DNA from: DASUAS01 sp963750045
GTDB taxonomy: Bacteria > Actinomycetota > Acidimicrobiia > IMCC26256 > DASPTH01
Length of the DNA: 64,000 nucleotides
Direction of reading: 5' to 3'
NCBI GenBank assembly: GCA_963750045.1
Contig: CAVVPD010000003.1
Coordinates: forward strand, 186,001 to 250,000
Shown: positions 43,938-55,290 of the stretch, one piece after another
How the letters are laid out: the number at the start of each line of letters is the position of its first letter
How positions within the stretch are numbered: the stretch's first letter is position 1
Position numbers and translations under genes: made by a program
Notes under the pieces: model-generated
What the model was told of the DNA's origin: nothing
The model's database searches: none
Seen by the model: only the letters and a program-made list of their open reading frames with translations

Positions 43938-45469
43938 GCAGCCGGAGCACGTCGCCGGGGTCCAGCTCGACGATGCACTTGTCGGGGAGGCGTACGGCGC
44001 GCGTCGCGTCACCCGCGGGGAGCAGCCAGTTCTCGCCGCGCGCGCCGTCGCCGCCGCCGGCGAGCCCCCACGGCGCGCTCGTGCGCCGTTCGGTCACCAA
44101 CGAGACGGTCACCACCCCGAGCACCTCGAGCTCGCGCCAGATGCCCTCGCCACCCACGAAGGTGCCCGCACCGCCGCTCCCCCGGCGCAGGCCGTAGCGA
44201 CGCACCCGCACCGGCAGCGCGCGCTCGAATGCCTCCACCGGGGTGTCGAGGGTGTTGGTCATCGCGGTGTGCACGCCGCTCATGCCGTTCGCCCACGGCC
44301 GCGCCCCCTGCCCGCCACCCACGGTCTCGTAGTAGACCCAGGCCACCTCGTGACCCGCTCCTCCCCCGCCGAGGAGCACGTTGTTCATGGTGCCCTGGCT
44401 CGCCGCGCCCACCCGTCCCGGCAGCGCCTGCGCCAGCGCGCCCAGGCAGACGTCGGCGACGCGTCTGGCTCACCTCGACGTTGCCGGCGCCCACCGCCAC
44501 CGGTGGGCGGGCGGCGACCACCGAGCCCCCGGGCGCGACCACCCGCACCGGGCGCATGGCGCCGCCGTTGGCCGGGAGCGTGGGGTCGGTGACGGCACGC
44601 AGAGCGAACGCCACCGCGCTCACCGTCACCGCCTCGACCGCGTTCACGTTGCCCGGCCGCTGCGCGCCGCTCCCGGTGAAGTCGAACGTCACGGTGTCGC
44701 CGGCCACGGTCAACGTGAGCGTGACGGCCGTGGGCGACTGTTGCTCGGGGCGTGGCCCCGCGGAGTCGAGCACGTCGGCGAAGGTCCAACGACCGTCGGG
44801 CAGGTCGGTCAGCGCGGCGCGCATACGCCGCTCGCCGTAGTCGAGGATCTCGTCCAACACCCCGAGATCGGTGATCCCGCCGAGGATCTCCGCGAAGCGC
44901 GCCGCGCCGAGCTGGTTCGCGCCGCGCTGCGCGTCGAGGTCGCCACGCCGTTCGGCGGGCGTACGCGACGCAGCCACGATGCGCGCGAGCACGTCATCGT
45001 CGAGCGCCGTGGGCGGGATGCGCAACCCCTCGTCGTCGATCGTCAGCGCGTCGGGCGGCATCGAGCCCGGCGCGGTGCCGCCGACGTCGGCGTGGTGTGC
45101 CCGGTTGGCCACCCAACCGACCAGCGCCTCGCCGCCGCGGCCCCCTCGGCCCGGCACCGGCGCGACCACCGGGGTGACGACGGTGATGTCGTTGAGGTGC
45201 GTGCCTCCGGCGAACGGGTCGTTGAGCACCATCGGCACCTGCAGCCCGGTCGCGATCGCCGCCGCCACCGACGCCGGCATCGAGCCGAGGTGCACCGGGA
45301 TGTGCTCGGCCTGCGCGAGCAGCTCGCCACCGGCGGTGAACAGCGCGGCGGAGCAATCGGCCCGCTCCTTGATGTTGGGGCTGTACGCCGCCCGGCGCAG
45401 GACGGCGCCCATCTCGTCGGCCACCGACGCCAGTCGCGACGCCAGGATCTGCAGCTCGGCGGGATTCAC
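43888..45469 (-). CDS. hyuB: Hydantoinase/oxoprolinase subunit B (one frame break)
   Basis: About 527 residues. The HyuB N-terminus (VNPAELQILASRLASVADEM, AYSPNIKERADCSAALF) is followed by HIPVHLGSMPAS and LNDPFAGGTHLNDITVV. The frame breaks near 44462 after NVEVSQT; one CG gives RVADVCLGALAQALPGRVGA, then SQGTMNNVLLGGGG and YYETVGGGQGARPWANGMSG to the Pro-rich end. With HyuA it forms an ATP-dependent cyclic amide hydrolase (N-methylhydantoin or 5-oxoproline type). The GTG start overlaps the hyuA stop (GTGA). Confidence 0.88.
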
Positions 45470-47245
45470 GAGCGCTCCACGAGCCACGCGCCGGTCGGGC
45501 CCGGTTCGGCGACCCACCCATCGGGGACCCACATCGTGCAGTCCGCCTCCGCGACCACCGCCGGCCCGCGAACGTGTGCACGAGTCACGGGCGGGAGCTC
45601 GGCGAGGGCGAGGGGCGCGGCGCGCGTCACCCGCGCCCGCAACGCGACGACCTCCACCGCCGCACCCGGGCGCGCGAACCCGTTTCGCCGCTCGTGCTCC
45701 GCGGGGAAGTCGGCAACCTCGCGCACGGTGAGCTCATGGCTCTGCCCCACGTACCGGCAGTCCAACCAGCTCTCCACGTCACCGCCGGGCACCAGCGACC
45801 CGGCCCGAGCCGCCAGCGTTGCGCGCGCCGCCACCAAACCGTCGATGGACCCCGGGCTCGCCCAACTACAGACGAGCTCCCGCTGCTCGGGCGAGCACAC
45901 GAGGCCCACCGCCGAGAACACGCCCGCGCGGGGCGGCACGATCACCGTGCGCATCCCGAGCTGCTCGGCGACCGCGCACGCGTGCGAAGGGTCCGGCGCC
46001 CCCGAAGGCGACCAGCGCGAGCGCGCGGGTCGACGCCCTGTTCGACGGTCACCACCCGCACCGCGCGTTCCATCGCCGCATCGACGACCGCGACCACCCC
46101 CGCGGCCGTCACCCCGGCCCGGTCCAGCGCGGCGCGCGCCGCGGCGACGTCGAGCCGGCCGATCCCCGGCAGCACGGTGTCGGGGGGAGCCGGCCGAGCA
46201 CGAGGTCGGCGTCGGTCACGGTCGCGGCGTGGCCCCCCGCGCCGTAACCCGCAGGGCCGGGCCGTGCGCCTGCGCTCTCCGGGCCCACGACGAGCGCGCC
46301 ACCCGGGTCCAGGCCGGCGATCGAGCCGCCGCCGGCGCCGATCGTGTGCACCGCCAGCGCCGGCAACCGCACCGGGAAGCCCGCCACCCGGCGGGTCGAC
46401 GTCGGTGCCGGGACCCCGCCGCGCACGAGGCACACGTCGGTGCTCGTGCCGCCCATGTCGAAGGAGACCGCATCGGGCATCCCGCACGCCACCGCGATCG
46501 CCGCCGCGGCCCGCACACCCGCGGCCGGTCCCGACAGCAGGAGGTGCGCCGGATGCTCCGCCGCGTCGGCGAGCGGCACCAGCCCGCCGGCCGATGTCAT
46601 CACCAGCACCGCGTCGGCCAGCGACGCCAGGCTCCGCAGGTACTCGGCGCAGACCGGCCGCAACGCGGCGTCGGCAACGGTGGTGACGATCCGCTCGTAC
46701 TCGCGGAACTCCGGCGACACCTCGTGCGAGCACACCACTTCGGTGATCCCCCGCGCCCGCAACACCGCCGCGACCGCCCGCTCGTGATCCGGATCGAGGT
46801 CGGCGTGCAGCAGGCACACCGCGACCGCGTCGACCGATCCGAGGTCGGGCACGACGCCGTCGAACGGCTCGAGCTCCGTCCCGTCCGCACCCAGCCGCCC
46901 CGCCACCTCGAACCTGCGTTCGCGCGGCACCAGCGCCGGCGGGCGGTCGACCCGGGCGTCGTAGAGCGACGGCCGGGCCTGGCGGGCGATCTCGATGACG
47001 TCGGCGAACCCGCGCGTCGTCACCAGCGCGACCCGCCCCAGCTTCCGCTCCAGCAGCGCGTTCGTGGCCACGGTCGTGCCGTGCGCGAGCACGCCGGCCC
47101 GCCGGCCGAAGCCCGCGGACGCCTCTCGAACGGCGCGACCCGGGTCGTCAGGCGTCGACGGTACCTTCAGGATCCGGCCGTCGTCGTCGACGAGGTCGGT
47201 GAAGGTCCCGCCGGTGTCGACGCCGAACCTCACGACCGAGCCCAT
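45466..47245 (-). CDS. hyuA: Hydantoinase/oxoprolinase subunit A (three frame breaks)
   Basis: About 593 residues, ASKHA-fold ATPase subunit. RFGVDTGGTFTDLVDDDGR is the N-terminal phosphate loop, AHGTTVATNALLERKL and TTRGFADVIEIARQARP follow, and VSFDMGGTSTDVCLV and GAGGGSIAGLDPGGAL are the conserved core. Breaks lie near 46185 (one C lost in a C run), 46024 (one CG) and 45988 (one extra base). Repair gives PRALALVAFGGAGP, then HACAVAEQLGMRTVIVPPRA and GVFSAVGL as in the family. First gene of the hyuA-hyuB pair; 10 bp from the antiporter-fusion stop. Confidence 0.87.
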
Positions 47246-47255
47246 GGGCTCGACG

Positions 47256-50031
47256 CTAGTGACGGCGGCTGAGCAACCGGCGCTTCGGCGTGACGCCGTT
47301 CCGGACGGCATCGAGCACGGCGCGCTTCGCGACGCCGTCGAGCTTGCGCTCGTTGCGGTCGGTCAGCTCGAAGCGGTCGACCGCGGTACCCGCGATCGTC
47401 ACGAGCCGCGCCGAGTGCACGCTCGCGCCCGTGCTCGCCATCGCCGCGGTGAGGCTGTGGAGGAGCCCGCGGCGGTCCGGGCTGCGGACCTCGCAGATCG
47501 TGTACCAGGGGGACGCGTGGTCGTCGAATCGCAGTTCGGCGTCGGGATTCGGGAGCGACTCGAGCGGCGTGTCGAACGCGGCGACGAGCGCCGCCTCGAG
47601 CTTCACCGGGTCGGGTGGCGGTAGCTCGGCGAGCTCATGGTCCGACAGCCGCGCCGGTGAGAGCCCGGCGCGCTGCACGAGGAACGTGTCGAGCGCAGCG
47701 CCGTCTCCCCACGTGGCGACCGCGGCGTCGAGGATGTCGAGGCCCGCGTCGGCGACCACCCCGGAGACCGTCGCCAACAGACCCTGGCGGTCGCGCGGTC
47801 GCGACCTCGATCCGCCAGCGTGCGGCGGTCTCGACGTGACCGTTGGGCGGCTCACTCGGGGGCGCGATGTCCAAGACCGCAACACTGGCTTCGCCCCGCG
47901 CCGGTACCGGCTCCACGAACGCGGCCTGGCGGGCGATGTCGGTCGCGCTCTGGCTGAGCAGATACGCGCGTGGCGCGTGCTTGATGCGGTCGATTACGTG
48001 CGGGTTCTCGCCCGCGCCACGAATCGCCTCGGCGCGCCGTCGTTCCACCAGGTTGCGGGCGTCGAGGCCGGTGACGTCGGGTTGGTCCAGGAGCTGCAGC
48101 ACGACCTGGAACAGCTGGTCGAGCCGCTTGCGGTCCCACGGCGTGAGGTCGCCCATCGCCAGAGTGAGGAGGTAGAGCGCCCGCGCGCGTTCGCGGGTGT
48201 CGAGATGGATGGCGATCGGCACCACCCGCTCCTCCTCCAGCCCGTCGAACTTGCGGGCCGCCGCCCGCAAGAGGTCGGAGTCGCCGACGAGGAGCGCGAT
48301 CTGCTGCTCGGCAGCGGCGCCGAGGTCGAGGCGCTGGGCGATCCGCCGCGCCAGTTCCACGGGCGACGACTCCTCACCGACGGTGTCGAGAATCAGCGCG
48401 GCCAGGAGCAGCCATTCCGGATGTTCGAGCTTGGCGTGGTCGGCCGCGGCCAACTCGTCCGAGGTGGTGAGCTCCTTGATCCGCTCGACCAGCGAGAACC
48501 GCAGCACCTGGGCGGGGTCGATGAGGAACGGGTCGCTCCGGCGGCGGTCGACCGCTTCCGCCAGTTCCGGCAACGCGCGTTCGAGCACACCGGTCGTCTC
48601 GAGGAAGCGCCACGCGCGGGCGTCGCCGTCGACCAGCACCGCGAAGAGCTGCCCGGTCGCGTCCGCTTCCCAGCGCAACGCCGTGTCGCTCCACTCGCCG
48701 ATCCAGTCGAGCAGACGGGAGCCCGGGCGTGCCCCCCGGGCGATGCTGCGCGCGGCATCGAGCGCCAGGTCGAGCGCGAGCCGGGCGGGCGGGTCGGCGA
48801 CGAGGTCGACCACGCCGTCATCGACCCGGAGCCAGCCGCCCTCGGGTTCGGGCTCGCGACTGTCGGGACGCCCCTTGTGCTCGCTCCGCATCTGCAGCAG
48901 CCGCCACCGCAGCAACGGCGGCGTCATGATGGTGGTGACGAGGACGACGAGGAGGAGCGCGGCGTAGAGGTTGCCGCCGAGCACTCCCTCGTTCAGCCCG
49001 ATGGTCGCGAAGATCAGCCCGACCTCACCCCGGGGGATCATGCCGATCCCGATGAGCCACTTGTCGCCGGGCGACCCGAACACCCCGACCGCGGCGACGA
49101 GCTTGCCGACGATGGCGACGGCGAGCAGCGCGGCGGCGATCCCCAGCACCTCGGGGTTGGCGAACTTCTCCACCTGGGCCTCGATGCCGATGCCGAGGAA
49201 GAACACCGGGATGAAGAGGTGCCCGACCGGCGCCAGCTCCCGTTCGATGCGGTCCTTCGCCGAGCTGCGCGAGAGCGCCACACCCGCGACGAACGCCCCG
49301 ACGATCGGCGCCAACTTGGCCGCGTCGGCCAGCTCCGCGAACGCCAGGGTAAACGCCAGCGCGAGGGCCACGAGCGTGCCCGCGGACTTGGCGTGGCGGT
49401 CGAGGAACTGGAAGAAGCCGGGCGCGAACTTCGAGCCGAGGACCGACGTCACCACCAGAAACCCGAGCGCCACCGCGACGATCACGGCGACGTCGGCGAC
49501 CGACACCGACCCTTCCGACACCAGACGCACCACTACGGTGAGGATCACCAGCCCGAGCACGTCGTCGGCCACGGCCGCGCCGAGCACCGTGCGCGCCTCG
49601 ACGGTCGCGAGCGCGCGGAGATCGCTGAACACCCGAGCCGTGATCCCGACGCTGGTCGCCGCGAGCGCGGCACCGATGAACAACGACTCGTTGCTGGTGT
49701 GGCCGAGGGCGCTCGCGACGAAGTACCCGCCGAGCATCGGCAGCGCCACGCCGATCACCGCCACCGACATCGACGCCCGGCCCACCGCGCCGAGCTCCGC
49801 GAGGTCCATCTCCATGCCGACGCCGAGCAGGAGGAGGATCACACCCAGCTCACCCAGCACCTTGAGCGTCTCGTCGCCGCCGACGAGGTTCAGGACCGAC
49901 GGTCCGATGATCGCCCCCGCGACGATCTCCGCGACGACCGCGGGCACGTTGATGCGTTCGGCGAGCTCGGCCGCGAGCTTGGCGGCGACGAGGACGATGA
50001 GGATGTCGAGCAGGACGGCGGTGACGTCCAT
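47256..50031 (-). CDS. Cation/proton antiporter fused to a GlnD-like HD/ACT-ACT regulatory region (one frame break)
   Basis: About 926 residues. Residues 1-375 are a CPA2/Kef-type antiporter with about twelve helices, the paired Asp156-Asp157 in AAVADDVLGLV (electrogenic type) and GMIPRGEVGLIFATIG. After a short linker comes the middle of GlnD (PII uridylyltransferase): RFLETTGVLERALPEL near 477, a degenerate HD region (LILDTVGEES, metal His-Asp lost) and RALYLLTLAMGDLT near 640. Then ACT1 (RDRQGLLATVSGVVADAGLD, about 747) and ACT2 (CEVRSPDRRGLLHSLTAAM, about 845). The nucleotidyltransferase domain is absent. Antiporter and GlnD parts share one uninterrupted frame of about 740 codons; the break near 47794 needs one CG. 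ACT domains suggest amino-acid gating of ion flux. Confidence 0.85.
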
Positions 50032-50534
50032 CAGGTCATGCCGTTGGACTCGAGCGCCTGGAGGAGGTAGCCGCGCGCCCGCACCGTCCGCACCTCGAGC
50101 CCCAACGTGGCGATGCGGCGACGGAGCCGCAGCATGTGGACGTCGAGCGCGTTGCGGGTGGGGCTCCCTCCTGGCCACGCGCGTCGCACCAGCGTGTCGC
50201 GCCCGACCACCGCGTTGTACCGGTCGATGAGCGCGGCGGCCAGCGCCCGTTCGACGGGCGAGAGCGTCACCCAGCGGCCGCGGTAGCGCAGCAGGCCGTC
50301 CTCGTCCACCGAGGGGGCGACCGCGCTGCGGCCGGCGCGTGCCGCCAGGGTCGAGACCCGCACCCGCAGGTCGTCCTCGGCCGCGGGGAGGCGAATCCAG
50401 TCCTCCAGCGGATCGACCGGCTCGGGCGCGGCCAGGTCCTCGCCCACCAGGAGCAGGCGGGGGGCGCCGGCCGCGCGTAGTCGTTCGAGGCGTTCGGATT
50501 CTTCGGGCCATCGCACGAGGACGACGTCGGTCAT
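50031..50534 (-). CDS. Winged-helix (OmpR/PhoB-type) DNA-binding regulator without receiver site
   Basis: 167 residues. The C-terminal half is a trans_reg_C winged helix: LRYRGRWVTLSPVERALAAA, YNAVVGRDTLVRRAWPGG and recognition helix NALDVHMLRLRRRIATLGLE, ending VRTVRARGYLLQ. The N-terminal half looks like a shortened receiver-like fold (VVLVRWPEESERLERLRAAG, LLLVGEDLAAPEP), with no clear phosphoacceptor pattern. Its TGA shares a base with the antiporter ATG (TGATG), so it is probably the regulator of the fusion gene. ATG 50534 gives the natural start; the upstream frame overlaps the MarR promoter. Confidence 0.85.
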   Translation of the reverse strand: MTDVVLVRWPEESERLERLRAAGAPRLLLVGEDLAAPEPVDPLEDWIRLPAAEDDLRVRVSTLAARAGRSAVAPSVDEDGLLRYRGRWVTLSPVERALAAALIDRYNAVVGRDTLVRRAWPGGSPTRNALDVHMLRLRRRIATLGLEVRTVRARGYLLQALESNGMT

Positions 50535-50612
50535 CTGCGCACCGTACGGACGCTTCGTTACGGCTCCGTTACGCCGCGGTGAATGCCGGCTTGCCAGCAT
50601 CGCGAGCGCCAC

Positions 50613-50635
50613 AATAGTTCGTACCACGAACCATT
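50613..50635. promoter_or_regulatory. Probable MarR operator
   Basis: AATAGTTCGT (50613-50622), ACC, ACGAACCATT (50626-50635) is an inverted repeat with 10-base arms and one mismatch, placed 16 bases before the MarR gene start. Spacing and AT-edged arms fit a MarR dimer site. It could also affect the divergent winged-helix/antiporter operon, whose start is 78 bp away. Confidence 0.7.
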
Positions 50636-50650
50636 CGCTACCCTCGGCAC

Positions 50651-51090
50651 GTGGACCGCGACGTGCTCACTCTGGCCCGCCTCGCGCGGGTCCTGGAACG
50701 TGCCTGCAGCGACCTGCCCGGTGCGCGCTTGACCCTGGCCCAGTACCGCCTCCTCGCGACCATGGCCGACGGCGCGGAGCGGGCCAGCCACCTCGCCGGG
50801 CAGCTCGCGCTCAGCAAGCCGACGGTGTCGGCCACCGTCGACACGCTGGTCGAGCGCGGGCTCGTGGCGCGAGAGACGGTAGACGGCGACCGGCGGGCCA
50901 CCCGGCTCACGCTCACGGCGCCCGGCCACGCCGCCCTGCTGCTCGCCGAGGCGCCGATGCGCGAGCGGCTCGACGACCTGCTCGGGCGCGTCGACGACCC
51001 GGCCGCGGTCCTCCGGTCGATCGCGCAGCTGCGCGCGGCGCTCGACGAGCGCCGCGCGCGCAACGTCGCGCCGCCCGGGCGGGCGCGTGA
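50651..51090 (+). CDS. MarR-family transcriptional regulator (frame break at 3' end)
   Basis: About 146 residues. Helix-turn-helix ASHLAGQLALSKPTVSATVD with recognition helix, then wing VARETVDGDRRATRLTLTAP, and C-terminal dimer helices RSIAQLRAALDERRARN. The open frame continues into the ABC gene without stopping; a small indel near 51084 would end it at TGA 51088-51090, overlapping the exporter GTG (GTGA). Probably a drug-responsive repressor of itself and the downstream ABC exporter through the palindrome at 50613. Confidence 0.82.
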
Positions 51091-54000
51091 CCGAGCCGGC
51101 ACCCCGCGGGTGGATCCGCCGCCTGTGGCCGTTCCTGGCCCGCCACCGGCGCAAGGTGTTCATCGCGTTCGGCGTGTCGCTGGGCACGACGCTCGTCACG
51201 GTGCTGATCCCGCTGATCGAGCGGGCCGTCGTCGACAACGTGATCGACGCGCAACGCCAGGAGCTCTGGCCGCTGCTCGCCCTGTTGGTCGGGTTGGGAG
51301 CGGTGAACTTCTTGCTCTCCTACGTGCGGCGCTTCGTGGGTGGTCGCTTCGCGTTCGACGTGCAGCACGACATGCGCACCGCGATCTTCGAGCGGCTCCA
51401 ACGCCTCGACTTCGCCCGCCACGACCAGCTCCCGACGGGCCAGATCGTGTCGCGTGCGAGCTCCGACCTCGCGCTCGTGCAGGCGCTGCTGAGCTTCCTG
51501 CCCCTCGCGACCGGCAACGTCGTCCTGTTGTTCCTGTCCCTCGCGGTGATGCTCGTGCTCTCACCGCTGTTGACGGTGATCGTGCTGGCGACGGTGCCCG
51601 CGCTGCTCTTCGTGTCGCTGAAGCTGCGCCGGACGATGTTCCCCGCGCAATGGGACTCGCTGCAGCGCGCCGGCGAGGTCGCGGGCGTGGTCGACGAAGC
51701 CGTCAGCGGCGTGCGGGTCGTGAAGGGCTTCGGCCAGGAGGACCGGGAGCTGGCCGGCCTCACCGACGCAGCGCAGGGGCTCTACCGCTCCCGGGTGCGC
51801 ACGGTACGGCTCCAGGCGCGCTACGCGTCGGCGCTGCAGGCGATCCCCGCACTCGGGCAGGTCGGCGTGCTCGCGCTCGGCGGGTGGCTCGCGATCCAGG
51901 GTGAGATCAGCATCGGGACGTTCCTCGCGTTCTCCACCTACCTCGTCCAGCTGCTGGCGCCCGTCCGCATGTTCGCGGGCATGGTCGCGGTGGGGCAGCA
52001 GGCCCGCGCCGGCACCGAGCGGATCTTCGAGCTCCTCGACTCCAACCCGCTCGTCACCGAGCGACCCGACGCCGCACCGTTGTCGGTGGAGACCGCCCGG
52101 ATCGACTTCGACCACGTCACGTACGGGTACCTGCGTTCGGAACCGGTGCTCCGCGACTTCTCGCTGCACGTGGCCGCCGGGGAGACGGTCGCGCTCGTGG
52201 GCGCGTCTGGCTCCGGGAAGTCGACGGTGAGCCTGCTCCTCCCCCGCTTCTACGACGTGCAGGAGGGCAGCATCCGCGTCGACGGCACCGACGTGCGCGA
52301 CGCCACGCTGCAGTCGGTGCGCGACGAGATCGGCATCGTGTTCGAGGACGCGTTCCTCTTCTCCGACACCGTCCGCGCCAACATCGCGTACGGAAAGCCG
52401 GACGCCGCCGAGGACGACATCGTCCGCGCCGCCGCGTGGCGGGCGCGCACAGGTTCATCGAAGAGCTCCCGCTCGGCTACGACACCGTCGTCGGCGAACG
52501 GGGCCTCACGCTGTCGGGCGGCCAACGCCAACGCATCTCGATCGCCCGCGCCGTGCTCACCGATCCGCCGCGTACTCGTGCTGGACGACGCCACGTCGTC
52601 GGTCGACACCCGCACCGAGGAGCAGATCCACACCACGTTGCGCGAGATCATGACCGGGCGCACGACCCTGCTCATCGCGCACCGGCGCTCGACCCTCCGG
52701 CTCGCCGACCGCATCGTGCTCATGCACGACGGGCGCGCCGTCGAGAGCGGCACGCACGACGAACTGCTGGCGAGGTCGGCGCGTTACCGCGCCCTGCTCG
52801 CCGGCCCCGGCGACACCGTCGAGGACGTCGACGGCGTCGAGGACGTCGACGTCTCCGCGGCCGCCGCGTTCACACCGTCGCTCTGGGAGCGCCCCGACGA
52901 CATCGACGCGGCACGGGCGTTCCTGGCCCCCAGCGGTCCAGCGGTGGCGCGGCAGCGGGATGGGCGGCAGCGGCGCCGGCGGTCGCGGCATGGGTGCCGG
53001 TCTCGCGCTGGCCCCGACCCCCGAGCTGCTCGCCGCGGTCGCCGCGCTGCCCCCGGCCGACGACGAGCCCGACGTCGACGTGGAGGCCGAGGCGGCCGCC
53101 GGCGAGCACTTCCGGCTGCGCGAGTTCCTCCGCCCGTACCGCCGCCCGCTGCTCGTCGGCTTCGGCCTCGTCGTGGTCGACACGATGCTCACCCTGGCCG
53201 GCCCCTACCTCGTGCAGCAGGGACTGAACCAGGGCGTCCAGCAGCACGCCGTGGGCGCGCTCTGGACCGCCGCGGCCCTCTTCCTCGGCGCCACCCTGGT
53301 CGACTGGCTCGTCACCTGGGCGTACACCCGCTACACGGGTCGCACCGCCGAGCGACTCCTGTTCGCGCTCCGCATCCGGATCTTCGCCCACCTCCAGCGG
53401 CTGGCGCTGGACTACTACGACCGGGAGATGTCGGGCCGGATCATGACCCGGATGACCACCGACGTCGACGCGTTCGCGCAGCTCCTGCAGACCGGGCTCA
53501 TCACCGCGCTGGTCAACATCCTGAGCTTCGTGGGTGTGTTGGTGGTGCTGAGCCTGTTGAGCGGGCCGTTGACCCTCGGCGTCCTGGTCCTCGTGCCGCC
53601 GCTCCTGCTCGCCACCGTGTGGTTCGGTCGCCGGTCCGCCCGCGCCTACGCGCACGCCGCGCGAGACGATCTCGACCGTCAACGCGGAGTTCCAGGAGAG
53701 CCTCTCGGGTGTTCGCGAGACACAGGCCTACGTGCGCGAGGACCACAACATCAGCTCGTTCCAGGCCACTGCCGGCCGCTACCTCGACGCGAGGATACGG
53801 ACCCAGTGGCTCCAGGCGTTGTACTTCCCCTTCATCCTGTTCCTCGCCACCTGCGGAGACGCCATCGTGCTGGGCCTCGGCAGCGTGCTCGTCCACGACG
53901 GCACCATCGCCACCGGCACCGTGATCGCGTTCCTGCTCTACCTCGACCAGTTCTTCGCCCCCATCCAGCAGCTGTCGCAGGTGTTCGACCAGTGGCAGCA

Positions 54001-54856
54001 GGCCGTCGCGTCGATGGCGAAGATCAACGAGCTGATGCAGACGACCGTCGCGACCCCCGACGCCCCCGCCCCGGTCGCGCCCGGCCACCTCCGCGGCGGG
54101 ATCCGCTTCGACGACGTCCATTTCTCCTACCCCGGGACCGGGCGCGAGACCCTGCACGGGATCGACCTCGATGTCGCGCCGGGCGAGACCGTGGCGCTGG
54201 TCGGCGAGACCGGCGCGGGGAAGTCGACGCTCGTGAAGTTGGCGGCGCGCTTCTACGACGCCGACGCGGGCCAGGTGCTCGTCGACGGGATCCCGGTGAC
54301 CGACCTCGACCTGCGCGCGTACCGTCGGCGCCTCGGCTACGTGCCCCAGGAGCCGTTCCTCTTCTCCGGCACCATCCGCGACAACATCGCCTACGGCCGC
54401 CCCGACGCGCCCGACGACGAGGTAGAGCGGGCGGCGCGCGCGGTCGGCGCCCACGAGTTCGTGGCCGGGCTCCGCGGCGGGTACCTGCACCCGGTCACCG
54501 AGCGGGGCCGCTCGCTGTCGGCCGGGCAGCGCCAGCTCATCTGCCTGGCCCGCGCCCTGCTCGTCGACCCGGCGATCCTGCTGCTCGACGAGGCCACGGC
54601 CAACCTCGATCTCAGCACCGAGGCCAAGGTGCAGCGCGCGATGGGCCTGGTCTCACGTGACCGCACCACGCTGTTGATCGCGCACCGGCTGCAGACCGCG
54701 CGCGGCGCCGATCGGGTCGTGGTCGTCGACGAGGGCCGGATCGTGGAGTCCGGCTCACACGAGGAGCTCCTCGCGCGCGGCGGGAGCTACGCCGAGCTCT
54801 GGAACCGCAACCTCGACGCCTCGATCTCGCGGTACGCGGCGTCGCGTCCCTCGTAG
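51087..54856 (+). CDS. Double ABC exporter, two fused TMD-NBD halves (four frame breaks)
   Basis: About 1258 residues if fused. Half 1: six helices from residue 20, Walker A GASGSGKST, signature LSGGQ, Walker B VLVLDDATSSVD. Linker with Gly-rich GMGGSGAGGRGMG and TPELLAAVAALPPADDEPDV. Half 2: second TMD, Walker A GETGAGKST, signature LSAGQ, Walker B LLLDEATANLD. Breaks near 52435, 52570, 52949 and 53661; the last three need one CG each. Repair at 52949 removes the only gap between halves, giving one polypeptide like the actinobacterial double half-transporters; two adjacent genes (second ATG 52960) is the alternative. Multidrug or lipid export is likely. The 3' end overlaps the convergent ppa gene by 70 bp. 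Confidence 0.83.
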
Positions 54857-55284
54857 CCGCGCGTCACCGTGTTCTTCTCCGGCTCGAGCATCTTGTAGAC
54901 GTCGAAGAAGTGCTCGATCTCGTCGAGCAGCCGTTTCGGCAGGTCGGTGAGATCGTGCACCGTGTCGTAGGCCGGGTCGTGCGACGGTACGCACAGGATC
55001 TTGGCGTCGGGGCCCTTCTCGTCCTCCATCCAGAACACGCCGACGGCCCGCACCTCGACCCAGCAGCCGGGGAAGGTGGGGTCCTCCAGCAGGACCAGCA
55101 CGTCGAGCGGATCGCCGTCGAGGGCGAGGGTGTCGGGGACGAAGCCGTAGTCGGACGGATAGACGGTGGCGGAGAAGAGCCGCCGGTCGAGCCGGATCAC
55201 GTGGTGGTCGTGGTCGTACTCGTACTTGTTGCGGCTCCCGCGTGGGATCTCGATGACGACGTCGAGGAGCTCACCGGGTTGCAT
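54787..55284 (-). CDS. ppa: Inorganic pyrophosphatase
   Basis: 165 residues, family I soluble pyrophosphatase. IEIPRGSRNKYEYDHDHHVI, then LFSATVYPSDYGFVPDTLAL and GDPLDVLVLLEDPTFPGC hold the metal-binding Asp cluster, and EDEKGPDAKILCVPSHDP follows. It hydrolyses PPi to drive biosynthesis. ATG 55284 (MQPGELLDVV) chosen. The C-terminal 70 bp overlap the convergent exporter gene, both ends looking family-like, so the overlap appears real unless an indel moved a stop. Confidence 0.94.
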   Translation of the reverse strand: MQPGELLDVVIEIPRGSRNKYEYDHDHHVIRLDRRLFSATVYPSDYGFVPDTLALDGDPLDVLVLLEDPTFPGCWVEVRAVGVFWMEDEKGPDAKILCVPSHDPAYDTVHDLTDLPKRLLDEIEHFFDVYKMLEPEKNTVTRGYEGRDAAYREIEASRLRFQSSA

Positions 55285-55290
55285 GCCCAC

